A stretch of 32,035 nt of DNA, taken from NCBI GenBank assembly GCA_024655885.1, contig JANLFN010000023.1, forward strand, positions 1 to 32,035, written 5' to 3'. The first letter of the stretch is position 1. Every line of letters starts with the position of its first letter. A model generated the notes under the pieces. The model saw only the letters and a program-made list of their open reading frames with translations. It did not search any database and was not told where the DNA came from. Shown here one piece after another: positions 1 to 8,464 of this stretch. The translations under genes and the position numbers were made by a program. Origin of the DNA: Eubacteriales bacterium. GTDB lineage: Bacteria > Bacillota > Clostridia > Acetivibrionales > JANLFN01.

Positions 1-81
1 GGATTTGTTGTCTATATAATAACAATTTCCATTCAATGATCCGAGTTCCTTCTAACTTTTTGCGATTTTTATACGATTTTT

Positions 82-1683
82 TCAGGGGAAACTATTTACC
101 GAAAACACCTGAAACTCCTCGCCCCATGTGACGCCCGTGCGGGCAAGCCTGCCAAAGCTTATTCTTGTGCCGTCCGGAAGCTCCGCGTCAAAGCGTTCAT
201 ACGGCTCATAAACCCACGCGTCACCAAGACGCAGAAGCTCACATACTATCCGGCTGTCCGAGCGGATTCCGGCATAGCCGCTTGCACTGCTTACAGCCGC
301 CGTAAAGCCCAGGGTTGAGCTTGCGCCGGAATAGCCCCTGACTCTATTGCCGCGCTTTCGCATCTCAATGGTGTACATGTTCGGGTTTGTGCGGATCTCG
401 CCGTCCGGAGTCTTAGAAAAACTTGTGGAATAACTTCCAAGAAGGGAAGCGCCTTGGTACAGCTCGACTCTCTGCGTATTGTAATTGAGGCAGCAGAAAA
501 TATCACCGATGAATACTCCCGCCCGGCCGCCGCCGTTTTGCGGAAAGGCCAGCCTTGCCCGGATATGGACATCGGAAAAGCCGCCGTACTTCCATGCAAG
601 CTCGCCATGCCCTTCAAGCTGGGAATAAGGGCGGCTTTCTGTGCTGTCCGGATCCTGCCACGCGCTCCACTGCCCGGAAAGGATCGTCCAGTAGCTTTCC
701 GGAAGTATATTTCTGTCCCGGAAATCCTCGTACCATATGAGGGCTGAATCGGGTTTCCGGCGCAGCATTTCAAATGTCAGCTTAAACCCCTTATCGGGAG
801 ACGCCATCACGCCGCCTGCATCCTTAAACTGCCGGGGTGAGAGCATAAAACAGGCTTCACCGGCAAAGGGATGCTCCAAAAATCCGCTGCAAACCCTAAA
901 TCCGAAAAACTGGACTCCCGGCACGCCACCGCTGATGCTGACAGCGTGCATACCCTGCGCTAAAAATACACCCTTTGCAAGGATAAGCCAGCAAAGCCTT
1001 CTCCAGTACGGCCACCACAGGCGGCTTTCGCTGAAGGTCTTCGCATTGCCGTCCAGGGAAACCACAATCGCATTTTTGTCCCAATAGGGAAAGCAAAGCC
1101 TGACCGCGATATCATAATATCCCGCTTCCGGTATCTCGAACCGGTACTCCGCCGACGCCTCCGCATCGCCAAGTGAGGCCATACCCTCCGCCACAATGAC
1201 ATTTCCCTCATACTCATCCGGAACGCCGTTTCTGTCAATATATACGGTCCCGAACTCTGTTTTCTGCTCCCTGCCGTAGCCTGTCAAATATCTCCGCCTG
1301 TTGTACACCCCCTTTTGCAGCGGGTATTCCCAGGATACGGCGTCCCAGCCCTCCATGTAGTCGTACACATGGGGCAGCGCCCATGGCACTTTGTTGTAAT
1401 CGTCCCAGTAGGCGACAATGGGAATGAACGGCTGGGGCGGCGCATCGCCGGTGAAATTGTAAACCCCCGTCATCCAGTATTTGGCCGCATAGTAGGTGTT
1501 GGACACTCCGCGATAGGTGACTCCGAGGTTTTCGGGCGTGTCGTGGATCCGCCAGTTCCAGCCGTAGGCGGGCAGTCCCATGAATATCTTGTCCGGCGAC
1601 ATAGCAGTAACGGCATAATCATATATGCCCTCCAGCCAATCCCGGGGAGATACTGGCCCTGGAGCGGAGTCCGCCCAAGCCAT
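82..1683 (-). CDS. GH18-like tail-tip protein, N-terminal half missing
   Basis: The 533-residue frame begins with residues typical of the second half of a GH18 (chitinase-like) barrel: SAPGPVSPRDWLEGIYDYA, then PDKIFMGLPAYGWNW near residues 30-45. The DxxDxDxE catalytic motif of GH18 lies earlier in the family and is absent. Residues about 150-280 look like a beta-rich accessory module. Residues about 310-490 (from WYEDFRD) resemble a concanavalin/LamG-like glucan-binding domain. Such proteins sit at the phage tail tip and probably bind or cleave cell-wall glycans. The ATG at 1683 has no convincing ribosome binding site, and an in-frame TAG lies 13 bases upstream in this frame. The start is therefore probably not native; the frame overlaps the end of the upstream tail gene. 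I read it as a fragment brought next to the tail gene by deletion or assembly error. The GH18 kinship is recognised from motifs only. Confidence 0.6.
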   Translation of the reverse strand: MAWADSAPGPVSPRDWLEGIYDYAVTAMSPDKIFMGLPAYGWNWRIHDTPENLGVTYRGVSNTYYAAKYWMTGVYNFTGDAPPQPFIPIVAYWDDYNKVPWALPHVYDYMEGWDAVSWEYPLQKGVYNRRRYLTGYGREQKTEFGTVYIDRNGVPDEYEGNVIVAEGMASLGDAEASAEYRFEIPEAGYYDIAVRLCFPYWDKNAIVVSLDGNAKTFSESRLWWPYWRRLCWLILAKGVFLAQGMHAVSISGGVPGVQFFGFRVCSGFLEHPFAGEACFMLSPRQFKDAGGVMASPDKGFKLTFEMLRRKPDSALIWYEDFRDRNILPESYWTILSGQWSAWQDPDSTESRPYSQLEGHGELAWKYGGFSDVHIRARLAFPQNGGGRAGVFIGDIFCCLNYNTQRVELYQGASLLGSYSTSFSKTPDGEIRTNPNMYTIEMRKRGNRVRGYSGASSTLGFTAAVSSASGYAGIRSDSRIVCELLRLGDAWVYEPYERFDAELPDGTRISFGRLARTGVTWGEEFQVFSVNSFP

Positions 1684-4201
1684 ACAAATCTATAAACCTT
1701 GTTTCGGTCGTGCCGTCCTCATATTCAATGACCAATTCAACGCCCACCTGGCCGTTTTCGCCCTTTTGGAGGTTTTCGGAAGCAATCTGCGCCGAAAAGG
1801 TGTAGCTTTTGCGCGCTGCCGGGTATACCGTCTGCGACAGGCTCTTTGTCATGCCGGGCACGCCCTCCGCTTTAAAGGAAGCCGTCCCCGAAACGCCGTT
1901 CCCGGTATCCACCTCAAATCCGGAATTAACCCAGTAGGCAAAGCCGTCGTCCGCCCGGGAGTTGCGCAGATGGTTGAAGGGCACCATATCCTTGATCTCC
2001 TGGCGGTCAAGCAGGTCGGTTGAAGACAGCGTGTCCGCCGCCTTGTCCCACTGCGCCGAAGAGTCGCCAAGCTCCCGAAGTTTGGTGGAAAGCTCGATCA
2101 CCGTTTTCCAGGGCTCCTGCAGGTTGTACTGTCGCCGCACAACGCGGGTCTTGATGGAAAGGCCCAGTTCCTTATCGTCCACCGTCACAATGTCTCCCAG
2201 TTTCCACGCTTCATGCTCATAGCCGGTCAGCGCCGACAAATCCATGGCCGACAGCACGTAGGAAACGCGGGGGCGCGAATATTCCGCAAGCCGCATCCTT
2301 GCATATTCCAGCATCTGATACGGATTGCCAAATGACGAACAGTCAAGCGTAGATACCCGCACCTCGCTGGAGAAGCTGTAATCCTCCACATACTCCTTGC
2401 CGTCGTTGATGGAAGCAAAGGTCATGCCGTCCTTCCCATAGGCATAAAGCCTTGTCACTAATTCCCGCGTATCGACCACCCGCTGGATGCTTTTCAGGTT
2501 CTTTCGATACGAAAACAGCGCCCCGCTGTCCGTGCCGCTGAATTCAAGCAAATGCACCAGCCGGTCGGCGCTGTCAAAAACAAGGTCGCCGCCATATATG
2601 TTCTGTACGGCGCGCAGGATGGACAGAGCATTTTTCTCGGTGCACCGCCATGTCCGCTTTGCTGTTATGGTAACATTTCCCACCGACCAGCCGGTGCCCT
2701 GAAGCGCATATTTCATCGGAACGTCGGCGGCATCGGCGTTAAAGTCCGCAGGTTCCTTTTCCGCGCTGAAGGACAGGTCGTAAAACGCCGCCTCGGCGTA
2801 AACCTGCGTAATGATGCGCCCGTCCTCGCTTTTGTTGTCCGTCAGAGTGCGGATCCGGTAAATATCGCTTGCGATCTGCACCTGTTTTTCGTTTTTCAGC
2901 GCGCTTCTTTTCGGATCATGGAACGGGAGCTTGAACTCCAGCGTGTCTGCGCCGTTCACCTCGCCGGTGACGATGACGTCAAAGGCGTTTTCAAGGACGG
3001 CTTCCCATGCGCCGTTTTCATCCAGCACCACCGGACGGGCAAAACCGAGCTTTTCATAGGGAGGCTTGGAGATGTCATGAACCTGGATTTCCAAGAGTTT
3101 CGGCGTTTTTGACGTGTCGGCGGTGGTCAGCGTCACACGGAAGCGGATGTATTGCCGGTTTGGAGAATGAAGCTCGCCGCTGGTTCCCACCGCCTGCCAT
3201 GCCGACCATTCCGCAAGGTCGTCGGACGTAGCCGTCTCCACCAAAGACACCGACGTTATGCCTGCGGCATACTCGCTGGTCGCCGCCACACGACCGCTGC
3301 CTGACAAGGCGCATGGAACTGCCTTGGTATACAGCACGCCGCTTGCGGGATAAACGCCGTTTGCCGCTTTCAGCGCAACCGCGCCCGGCTCCGTCAGGGC
3401 GTCCACGCTTGCGGCGCTGTCGGCTCCGTTAGCCAGCAGCGCATTCTTAAAATGCTGCGCCAGGTCGTCGATGGTCAGGCGCGAATCGGTCTCCAGAAAC
3501 CAGTCGTCGAAGCCTCCGGCGAAATAATAGGTGTCGGCGTGCATGCCCATGACGATGTTCGCCGTACAGGACGGGTTGAGCGTACCGGCGAAAGTGCGCT
3601 TGGGTGCAATCCAAACAGCGCCGCTGCCCCGGTTGCAGAGGATAAACTGCGACGTCTTGGCAGCCACCTCAATGACGGCCGCGATGAAGTACCAGCCGCC
3701 GTTGACCATAGAGAAGCTTGGCGTTTCGCTCTGATCCAGAATCAGCGAACCTGCCGAGTTGTAGAGCATCATGCGCGGCCTGCCCTGATAGAGGGACACA
3801 TAGAAAATAGGCTGGCCGGGGCCTTGCCGGGTGTTGAAGATCGGAGTATACGTATTACCCACCGAATAGGTGGTGGGATTGATCCATCCGCCTACGACAA
3901 TCCTCTCTCCCAGATTGCTGAAAAGGCTGCCGTCGTTGGCAGCCACAAGATGCGTCCTTTCGCTGGTCGGGTTGTTGATGTTCTGCCTGAAATACCGTCC
4001 GAACCGGCCAAGCGGAAGCGAGGCGGTGGTGCCTGACCAGCCGGAAACGGTAAAATGCCTGCCATGCCCGGACGAATCCAGAAGCCGCAGATTGCCGTCC
4101 GGCGCGCTTTCGTTGAAACGCCATAAAGCGGACGTCCTCGCGGTTACAGGAAACTCCCCAGTGAAATCTTCCTGAGAGGTTAAAATCGATTTGACTGCCA
4201 C
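1619..4201 (-). CDS. Phage tail-associated protein (LamG domain plus prophage endopeptidase-tail domain)
   Basis: This 860-residue protein starts at GTG (4201) behind GGAGGTG, overlapping the Dit stop. Residues about 20-250 form a LamG/concanavalin-like domain (ALWRFNES, GGWINPTTYSVG, DDWFLETDSRLTIDDLAQ). Residues about 390-740 match the Gram-positive prophage tail/endopeptidase (Tal-like) family: DTLEFKLPFHDPKRSALK, a long beta-rich central part, then WKLGDIVTVDDKELGLSIKTRVV. A C-terminal jelly-roll-like carbohydrate-binding segment starts near residue 770. It is placed directly after Dit, as expected for the baseplate hub of a siphophage. The last 21 residues (after TRFIDL) are read out of frame from the GH18-like sequence, so the native C-terminus is lost. 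Family assignment is good; peptidase activity is not shown. Confidence 0.8.
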   Translation of the reverse strand: MAVKSILTSQEDFTGEFPVTARTSALWRFNESAPDGNLRLLDSSGHGRHFTVSGWSGTTASLPLGRFGRYFRQNINNPTSERTHLVAANDGSLFSNLGERIVVGGWINPTTYSVGNTYTPIFNTRQGPGQPIFYVSLYQGRPRMMLYNSAGSLILDQSETPSFSMVNGGWYFIAAVIEVAAKTSQFILCNRGSGAVWIAPKRTFAGTLNPSCTANIVMGMHADTYYFAGGFDDWFLETDSRLTIDDLAQHFKNALLANGADSAASVDALTEPGAVALKAANGVYPASGVLYTKAVPCALSGSGRVAATSEYAAGITSVSLVETATSDDLAEWSAWQAVGTSGELHSPNRQYIRFRVTLTTADTSKTPKLLEIQVHDISKPPYEKLGFARPVVLDENGAWEAVLENAFDVIVTGEVNGADTLEFKLPFHDPKRSALKNEKQVQIASDIYRIRTLTDNKSEDGRIITQVYAEAAFYDLSFSAEKEPADFNADAADVPMKYALQGTGWSVGNVTITAKRTWRCTEKNALSILRAVQNIYGGDLVFDSADRLVHLLEFSGTDSGALFSYRKNLKSIQRVVDTRELVTRLYAYGKDGMTFASINDGKEYVEDYSFSSEVRVSTLDCSSFGNPYQMLEYARMRLAEYSRPRVSYVLSAMDLSALTGYEHEAWKLGDIVTVDDKELGLSIKTRVVRRQYNLQEPWKTVIELSTKLRELGDSSAQWDKAADTLSSTDLLDRQEIKDMVPFNHLRNSRADDGFAYWVNSGFEVDTGNGVSGTASFKAEGVPGMTKSLSQTVYPAARKSYTFSAQIASENLQKGENGQVGVELVIEYEDGTTETRFIDLYGLGGLRSRASISPGLAGGHI

Positions 4202-4207
4202 CTGTTA

Positions 4208-4981
4208 TCACCTCCATCTGCTTTTCGCCTGAATTTTCAGTTCCGTGAAAGCTGCGTTTGCCGCAGCAATCTCTATATTGTTCACGCCCTTCCTGAGAAT
4301 CGGGAAGTTCAGCTCCTGCAGGCACGGCAGGCCGTTTCTCAGGGTATTTCCGGCGGCGTCCGTCACCTTTGCGGTCAGCATGCCGGAATCAATGACAAGA
4401 GTTTCATTCACCGCCAGCGAGCCGACAATCCGCAATTCCTCTCCATTTGTAATGAGGGATATATAGCTCGAAGAGGATGCGGAGATCACGCCCTTCAAGA
4501 AATACACCGGCTCGGAATCGGCGTTTCCCGAAAGCCTCTCCGCCGCATACGTTCCCGTTCCGGAAAAAACAAACACCTCATCCTCCAGCGCGTACGCATA
4601 CGGATCGGGGCAGACAAAACGCAGCTCGAAGCTTCCCGCAGTCCGAAGCAGCCGTTCGCAGTCCACAGCCTCCGAAAGCCGCGCCATGAAATACCTGTCG
4701 GGCACGTCGTCGAGGATAAGCTGCTTAAGCCCGTTTGCCGGATTCAGCCATTCTGCAGCGTTATCCAGCACCGAAACCAGATCCGCAAAACTGCGCTGAG
4801 GAAGCACGCCGCAGCTTATTGTGATGGTTCGTTCGGAGATATCGCACCCGAAATCCGCAACGCCCGCTTTGCCCGGCACAGTTTCAAAGGAATTGCGCAG
4901 GGCAGGGGAGACCTGCCATCCGGCAAGCCTGGCCCGGATTTTCATGCTTTGCGACGATATTCCGTTGTAGATAAATCCCAT
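4208..4981 (-). CDS. Distal tail protein (Dit family)
   Basis: The product is 257 residues. The N-terminus (MGFIYNGISSQSMKIR) and the following beta-rich half, with a conserved PDRYFMARLSE stretch and FVCPDPYAY near residue 130, are typical of siphovirus Dit/tail-component proteins, which form the ring joining the tail tube to the baseplate. The C-terminal half is a second beta domain. ATG at 4981 has AAAGGAG eight bases upstream. It lies between the tape measure gene and the tail-associated protein, which is the canonical order. No damage is visible. Confidence 0.85.
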   Translation of the reverse strand: MGFIYNGISSQSMKIRARLAGWQVSPALRNSFETVPGKAGVADFGCDISERTITISCGVLPQRSFADLVSVLDNAAEWLNPANGLKQLILDDVPDRYFMARLSEAVDCERLLRTAGSFELRFVCPDPYAYALEDEVFVFSGTGTYAAERLSGNADSEPVYFLKGVISASSSSYISLITNGEELRIVGSLAVNETLVIDSGMLTAKVTDAAGNTLRNGLPCLQELNFPILRKGVNNIEIAAANAAFTELKIQAKSRWR

Positions 4982-4993
4982 ATGACCACTCCT

Positions 4994-7283
4994 TTACGCC
5001 GTGCTGAAGCGGCCCTGCGCCCTTGAGCCGGTCTGCATCAGGTTGTACAGTTCCTGCGAAATCCTGCGGATATCGTCCTCGCTGCGCACTATCATCTGCT
5101 GCACCACGACCAGCGGACCGGAAGCTGAAGCGGCGGATCCGCCGCGTCCGTTTACGCTAATGTCAGGCGAAATATTAAAGTCCGTCGGCACTGCGCTTTG
5201 CATGTCGTCCGCCACTCTTGCCATGGCCTTGTTAAAGCCCTCGCCTAACCCTATCGCCATATTGCCGCCGATGCCTTCAAAAACGGTGGACGGTGAGCGG
5301 ATGCCAAGGAAATTTTTCACTCCGTCGATAATACCGGAGAAAAAGCCGCTGACCTTGTCCCAAAGCCAGCTTCCAAGGCTCTTGATGCCTTCCCAGATGC
5401 CCCTGACAATGTTTCTGCCGATCTCAACCACCGAAATGGCCGTCTTGCCCAAGCCTTCAAGGATGGCCGCCACAATCTGCGGCAAGGATTTCACAAGTTC
5501 AGGAATAGTTTTTACAAGTCCGACGGCAAGCTGCACGCTCAGCGCAATTCCCAATTCTATGATCTTAGACAGGTTGCTTGTCACGAAATCAATGATTGAC
5601 GCGATAATCCCCGGCAGGGCCTCAATAAGCTTTGGCAGGGCGTTTAAAAGGCCCTGCGCCAATCCCTCGATAATGGCAAAGGCCGCATCTAAAATTTGAT
5701 CCATGTTGTCAATGAGCGTTTCGCAGATAAGGATAATAGCTTCGACGACAGCCGGGATCAGCTCCGGAAGCGCCTCCCCGATGCCGGACGTCAGCGTAAC
5801 AATCATTTGCACCGCGGCTTCCACCAAAGCGGGAAGGTTGTCAATGATTCCTTGCGCCAGCGCCATAACAAGCTGCAAAGCTCCGTCGGTTATCTGCGGC
5901 AGAGCGTCGATTAAAGCCTGCAATAGGGTCATGACAATCCGCACCGCCGCGTCGATAATAACCGGCAGATTATCCACTATTGCGCCGCCGATGGAGGTGA
6001 CGATATCCAGCCCCACCTGGATGAGGTTCGGCAGGTTTTCCATCAGCATATTTACGAGGCTTCCTACCGTATTGCCGATGACCCCGCTTATCTTCGTCCA
6101 GTCGCCGTCCGCTTCGGACAGTCCCCGCGTAAAATCGCCAAGAAGCGCAACTCCGTCGTCGGCCAATATCTGAAGCTGGGGGAGCAGCACTGTGCCCAGA
6201 ATGTTCTTGGCCGCTGCGCCGCCCGCCTTGAGCCGCTGGATGCTGTCGTCGAATTTCCCGAAAGCGTTCAGCGAATCCTCGCTCATGACCGCGCCCATGC
6301 GTTTTGCTTCCTCGGTCAGCTCCGCTATGCCTGCCGAACCCTGCGCAATCAGGGGATTGAGTTCCTGTGCGGATTTTCCGAAAATCTGCATAGCCAGCGC
6401 GTCGCGCTCGGTTTCGTTTGATACCTTGCCGAGAGCGTCTATGGTTTCCCAGTATACGGCTTCGCTGTCGCGCAGGTTGCCGTTGGCGTCTGTGACCGAA
6501 ACGCCGAGCTGCCGGTAAGCGTCTGCGACCTCGCCGGTGCCTTTTCTTGCTGAAGACACGGATCTGACGTTCCTTGCCATGCTTCCAGTTAAAGTATCCA
6601 ATGAGACATCAACAAGCTCCGCGGCGTATTTATACGCCCGCAGGCTGTCGGTGGACATGCCGGTTACGGTTGAAGCGGTTAGAATTTCATCGGCATAGGC
6701 CGCGGAATTTACCGACATATCCACAAGAGCCTTGCCCACGCCGGCCGCCGCCGTACCAATGGCGGCCAGGGCCGCGCCCATGGCCACGCCGATTCCTTTC
6801 AAAACGCCGCCCAGCTTTTCAAAACGCCCGCCCGCGTCATCCGCCTGATCCGCGGCCTTTTTGATCTCGTCGCCGAATTCATCCGCCTGTTTTTCCGCTT
6901 CATCAAACTCTTTTCCCGCATTGTCCAGCGCTTTGTTGTTTGACTCCAGCTCGCGCTCCATTTTGTTGAGTTCTGCTTTGGCGTTGTTAAGCTGTATCTG
7001 CCAGCTTTGCGTCCGTCGGTCGGTCTCCCCGAAAGAGGAGGCGGCGTTGGCAAGCGCTTTCTCCAAGGTGGCGATTTTTTTCTTTCTGCGCGACGATCTC
7101 TTTGCTTAGCACCCTGTTTCGCGCAGCGACAGCTTCAACAGACTTATCCTGCTTGTCAAACTGGGATGCGACAAGGTTCATCTCGCTGCCCAGCACCTTG
7201 AAGCTTTGGTTGATTTCCCGAATGGCGTTTTTAAATTCCTTTTCGCCTTCAATGCCAATCTTCAGGCCAAAATCGTCTGCCAA
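4994..7283 (-). CDS. Tail tape measure protein (one-base frameshift)
   Basis: The tape measure protein sets tail length and is threaded inside the tail tube. It starts at TTG (7283) with AGGAGGTG seven bases upstream. The N-terminal frame reads MADDFGLKIGIEGEKEF to KEKNRHLGES and then goes out of register at a run of seven A on the coding strand (7075-7081). With six A the reading continues as KEKIATLEKALANAASSFG into the long second frame, giving about 762 residues in total. Domains: coiled coil (residues 1-140), a glycine/alanine-rich hydrophobic segment (GVAMGAALAAIGTAAAG), a TMP core domain, then about 250 residues of amphipathic repeats of the type DNLPALVEAAVQMIVTL. The span differs from a multiple of three by exactly one base, consistent with a single insertion (mutation or homopolymer error). 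Confidence 0.85.
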
Positions 7284-7310
7284 ATGCTCTCACCTCCTCA
7301 AAAAGGCATG

Positions 7311-7334
7311 AAAAAAGCCCGGATCCTCCGAGCT
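7311..7334 (-). terminator. Rho-independent terminator upstream of the tape measure gene
   Basis: On the minus strand AGCTCGG, a five-base loop and CCGGGCT (one G-U pair) are followed by six T. It lies 28 bases before the tape measure start codon, so it would stop transcripts entering that gene from upstream. Confidence 0.65.
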
Positions 7335-7335
7335 G

Positions 7336-7362
7336 AAAAAAGAACCAGCTTCGCGGTTCTTT
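7336..7362 (-). terminator. Rho-independent terminator after relE
   Basis: AAAGAACC and GGTTCTTT form an eight-base-pair stem around an eight-base loop, with a T run following on the minus strand. It lies 23 bases after the relE stop codon and is immediately followed by a second terminator. Confidence 0.65.
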
Positions 7363-7384
7363 CAAAGAAAGTATAATTTGCTTT

Positions 7385-7705
7385 TTATGTCTCATTCAGA
7401 TGCCTGTCAATATCCCGCCCTCCGTACATGACACGAAGGATTGTGACCGTTCCTTTATCATGGTCCGGAATGTAAAAAATCAGATAATTGTCCACAGGCA
7501 TAATACGCAGATTGCGGCTGCGCCATGGCTCTTTGTCGTATGCACGGAAACGCTCCGGCATTTGACGCAGCGAAGCGATTCCTTTCTCCAGACGGTCAAG
7601 CTGACCTGCCGCATTCTGAACAGACTGCAAATCATGTGCAATGTATTCAAAAATGCTACGCAGGTCATTTTGGGCTTCCGGGGTTAACAGAATTTCATAG
7701 TTCAT
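7385..7705 (-). CDS. RelE/ParE-superfamily toxin
   Basis: The 106-residue protein has the full RelE/ParE fold signature: an N-terminal helix pair (PEAQNDLRSIFEYIAHDL), then a central strand with MPVDNYLIFY, and the terminal TVTILRVMYGGRDIDRHL. RelE-type toxins usually cleave mRNA on the ribosome. The ATG overlaps the stop codon of the antitoxin gene (ATGA), the usual translational coupling of such pairs. It is carried as an accessory cassette between the tail chaperones and the tape measure gene. The toxin looks intact whereas its antitoxin is shortened. The ParE-like (gyrase-poisoning) branch cannot be ruled out from sequence alone. Confidence 0.85.
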   Translation of the reverse strand: MNYEILLTPEAQNDLRSIFEYIAHDLQSVQNAAGQLDRLEKGIASLRQMPERFRAYDKEPWRSRNLRIMPVDNYLIFYIPDHDKGTVTILRVMYGGRDIDRHLNET

Positions 7706-7945
7706 ACGCCGTATTTCCTGCGGATGTCCGCAAACGCCTGCTCGGCCGGAATCGTCTGCCCGTTTTGCATCTGCGCATATCCCTTCTCCAGTTCCGCGTG
7801 CAGCTGTTCCGTTGTCATGCGGCTGACATCAAGCGGGTGATCCGGCAGTTTCACCTCAAAAGGCAGGCCGTTTCGGAGGATGATCTGTTTGTAAAACATC
7901 GTTATTGCGTTAGAGGCGGGAATGCCCTGCTTTTCAAATCCAAAT
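7702..7945 (-). pseudogene. RelB/DinJ-type antitoxin, N-terminus missing
   Basis: The recognisable antitoxin sequence begins only at EKQGIPASNAITMFYKQII, which matches RelB/DinJ proteins from about residue 25 onward, and continues to the end (ADIRRKYGV). The ribbon-helix-helix strand that normally opens the protein and binds the operator is absent. The frame stays open further upstream, but there it is only antisense to the plus-strand abrB gene. No start codon with a ribosome binding site is visible; the first internal ATG is at 7899. The toxin-binding C-terminal part is retained, so neutralisation may survive if the product is made at all, but autoregulation probably would not. Confidence 0.65.
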
Positions 7946-7960
7946 GAAGGAGGACTTAGC

Positions 7961-8236
7961 ATGAGCGTTCCCATAGTTGATAATGCAAAGGTAATGGCCA
8001 AAGGCCAGATCACGCTGCCGAAAGATATCCGCTCCAGACTTCGCCTTTCCACCGGAGACCGCGTCACCCTCATCTGCGAGGAAGATCGGGTTATCCTTAT
8101 GAACTCCGCTGTCTACGCCATGAAAATGCTGCAGAAGGAAATGGAGGGCGAAGCTGAAAAAGCCGGAATCCGCAGCGATGACGACGTCATGGATCTGGTA
8201 AAGGACGTACGGCAGCAAAAAGCAGGGCTTGAATAA
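7961..8236 (+). CDS. AbrB/MazE-family DNA-binding protein (antitoxin-like)
   Basis: The 91-residue product has an N-terminal swapped-hairpin AbrB domain (VMAKGQITLPKDIRSRLRLSTGDRV, residues about 11-35, spoken as K-G-Q-I-T-L-P core) and a charged helical tail. AAGGAGG lies seven bases before ATG 7961. It runs against the phage late genes and ends in a bidirectional terminator. Proteins of this type are commonly antitoxins partnered with a PIN or MazF-like toxin, but no partner follows it here. It may be an orphan antitoxin or a stand-alone regulator. Its own ribosome binding site directly abuts the truncated relB. Confidence 0.8.
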   Translation: MSVPIVDNAKVMAKGQITLPKDIRSRLRLSTGDRVTLICEEDRVILMNSAVYAMKMLQKEMEGEAEKAGIRSDDDVMDLVKDVRQQKAGLE

Positions 8237-8251
8237 TTACCTGCTTTTTGC
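8215..8251. terminator. Bidirectional terminator between abrB and the tail chaperone gene
   Basis: GCAAAAAGCAGG and CCTGCTTTTTGC form a perfect 12-base-pair inverted repeat around a 13-base loop. An A run on one arm and a T run on the other make it usable in both directions. It overlaps the end of the abrB gene and lies just after the minus-strand chaperone stop codon. Confidence 0.7.
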
Positions 8252-8254
8252 CGC

Positions 8255-8446
8255 CTAAATTCCATAAGGTATCACATCATCGATGGTCAGCTCCCGCTTC
8301 GGTTTGGAAATACCTAAGAACTGCTTGTGGCATTCCCACAAGTCCAGCAGGTATCCAATAGGCATGAGCCATACTTCTTCCTCGGTGCGGTTTAGCTGGA
8401 CGGTACCATAATATATGAGCCGGGTGAACAATTCCTCATCGCTCAC
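8255..8446 (-). CDS. Tail assembly chaperone, second frame (gpGT-type extension)
   Basis: A 63-residue frame (MSDEELFTRLIYYGTVQL to ELTIDDVIPYGI) opening at GTG, whose bases overlap the upstream TGA as GTGA. It resembles the second tail-assembly chaperone frame of Firmicutes siphophages, which coats the tape measure protein together with the first chaperone. It lies in the -1 frame relative to the upstream gene. The frame is open back to the slippery site at 8458-8464, so it can be expressed as a C-terminal extension of the upstream protein as well as by coupling. No strong separate ribosome binding site is seen. Confidence 0.75.
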   Translation of the reverse strand: MSDEELFTRLIYYGTVQLNRTEEEVWLMPIGYLLDLWECHKQFLGISKPKRELTIDDVIPYGI

Positions 8447-8464
8447 CCGGCCAGTGTGTTTTTT
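8419..8464 (-). promoter_or_regulatory. Programmed -1 ribosomal frameshift element
   Basis: On the coding (minus) strand the zero-frame codons TTA AAA AAC contain the canonical slippery heptamer A AAA AAC (8464-8458). A six-base spacer (ACACTG) follows, then a perfect nine-base-pair stem GCCGGGTGA (8451-8443) and TCACCCGGC (8427-8419) around a 15-base loop. After a -1 slip the codons CAC ACT GGC CGG GTG run without a stop into the second chaperone frame. Heptamer, spacing, stem, frame and gene type all agree with the lambda G/GT arrangement. Confidence 0.85.

Noticed and set aside
5001-6518. Long plus-strand open frames opposite the tape measure gene
   Set aside because: They are low-complexity complements of the amphipathic repeat region and have no start signals.
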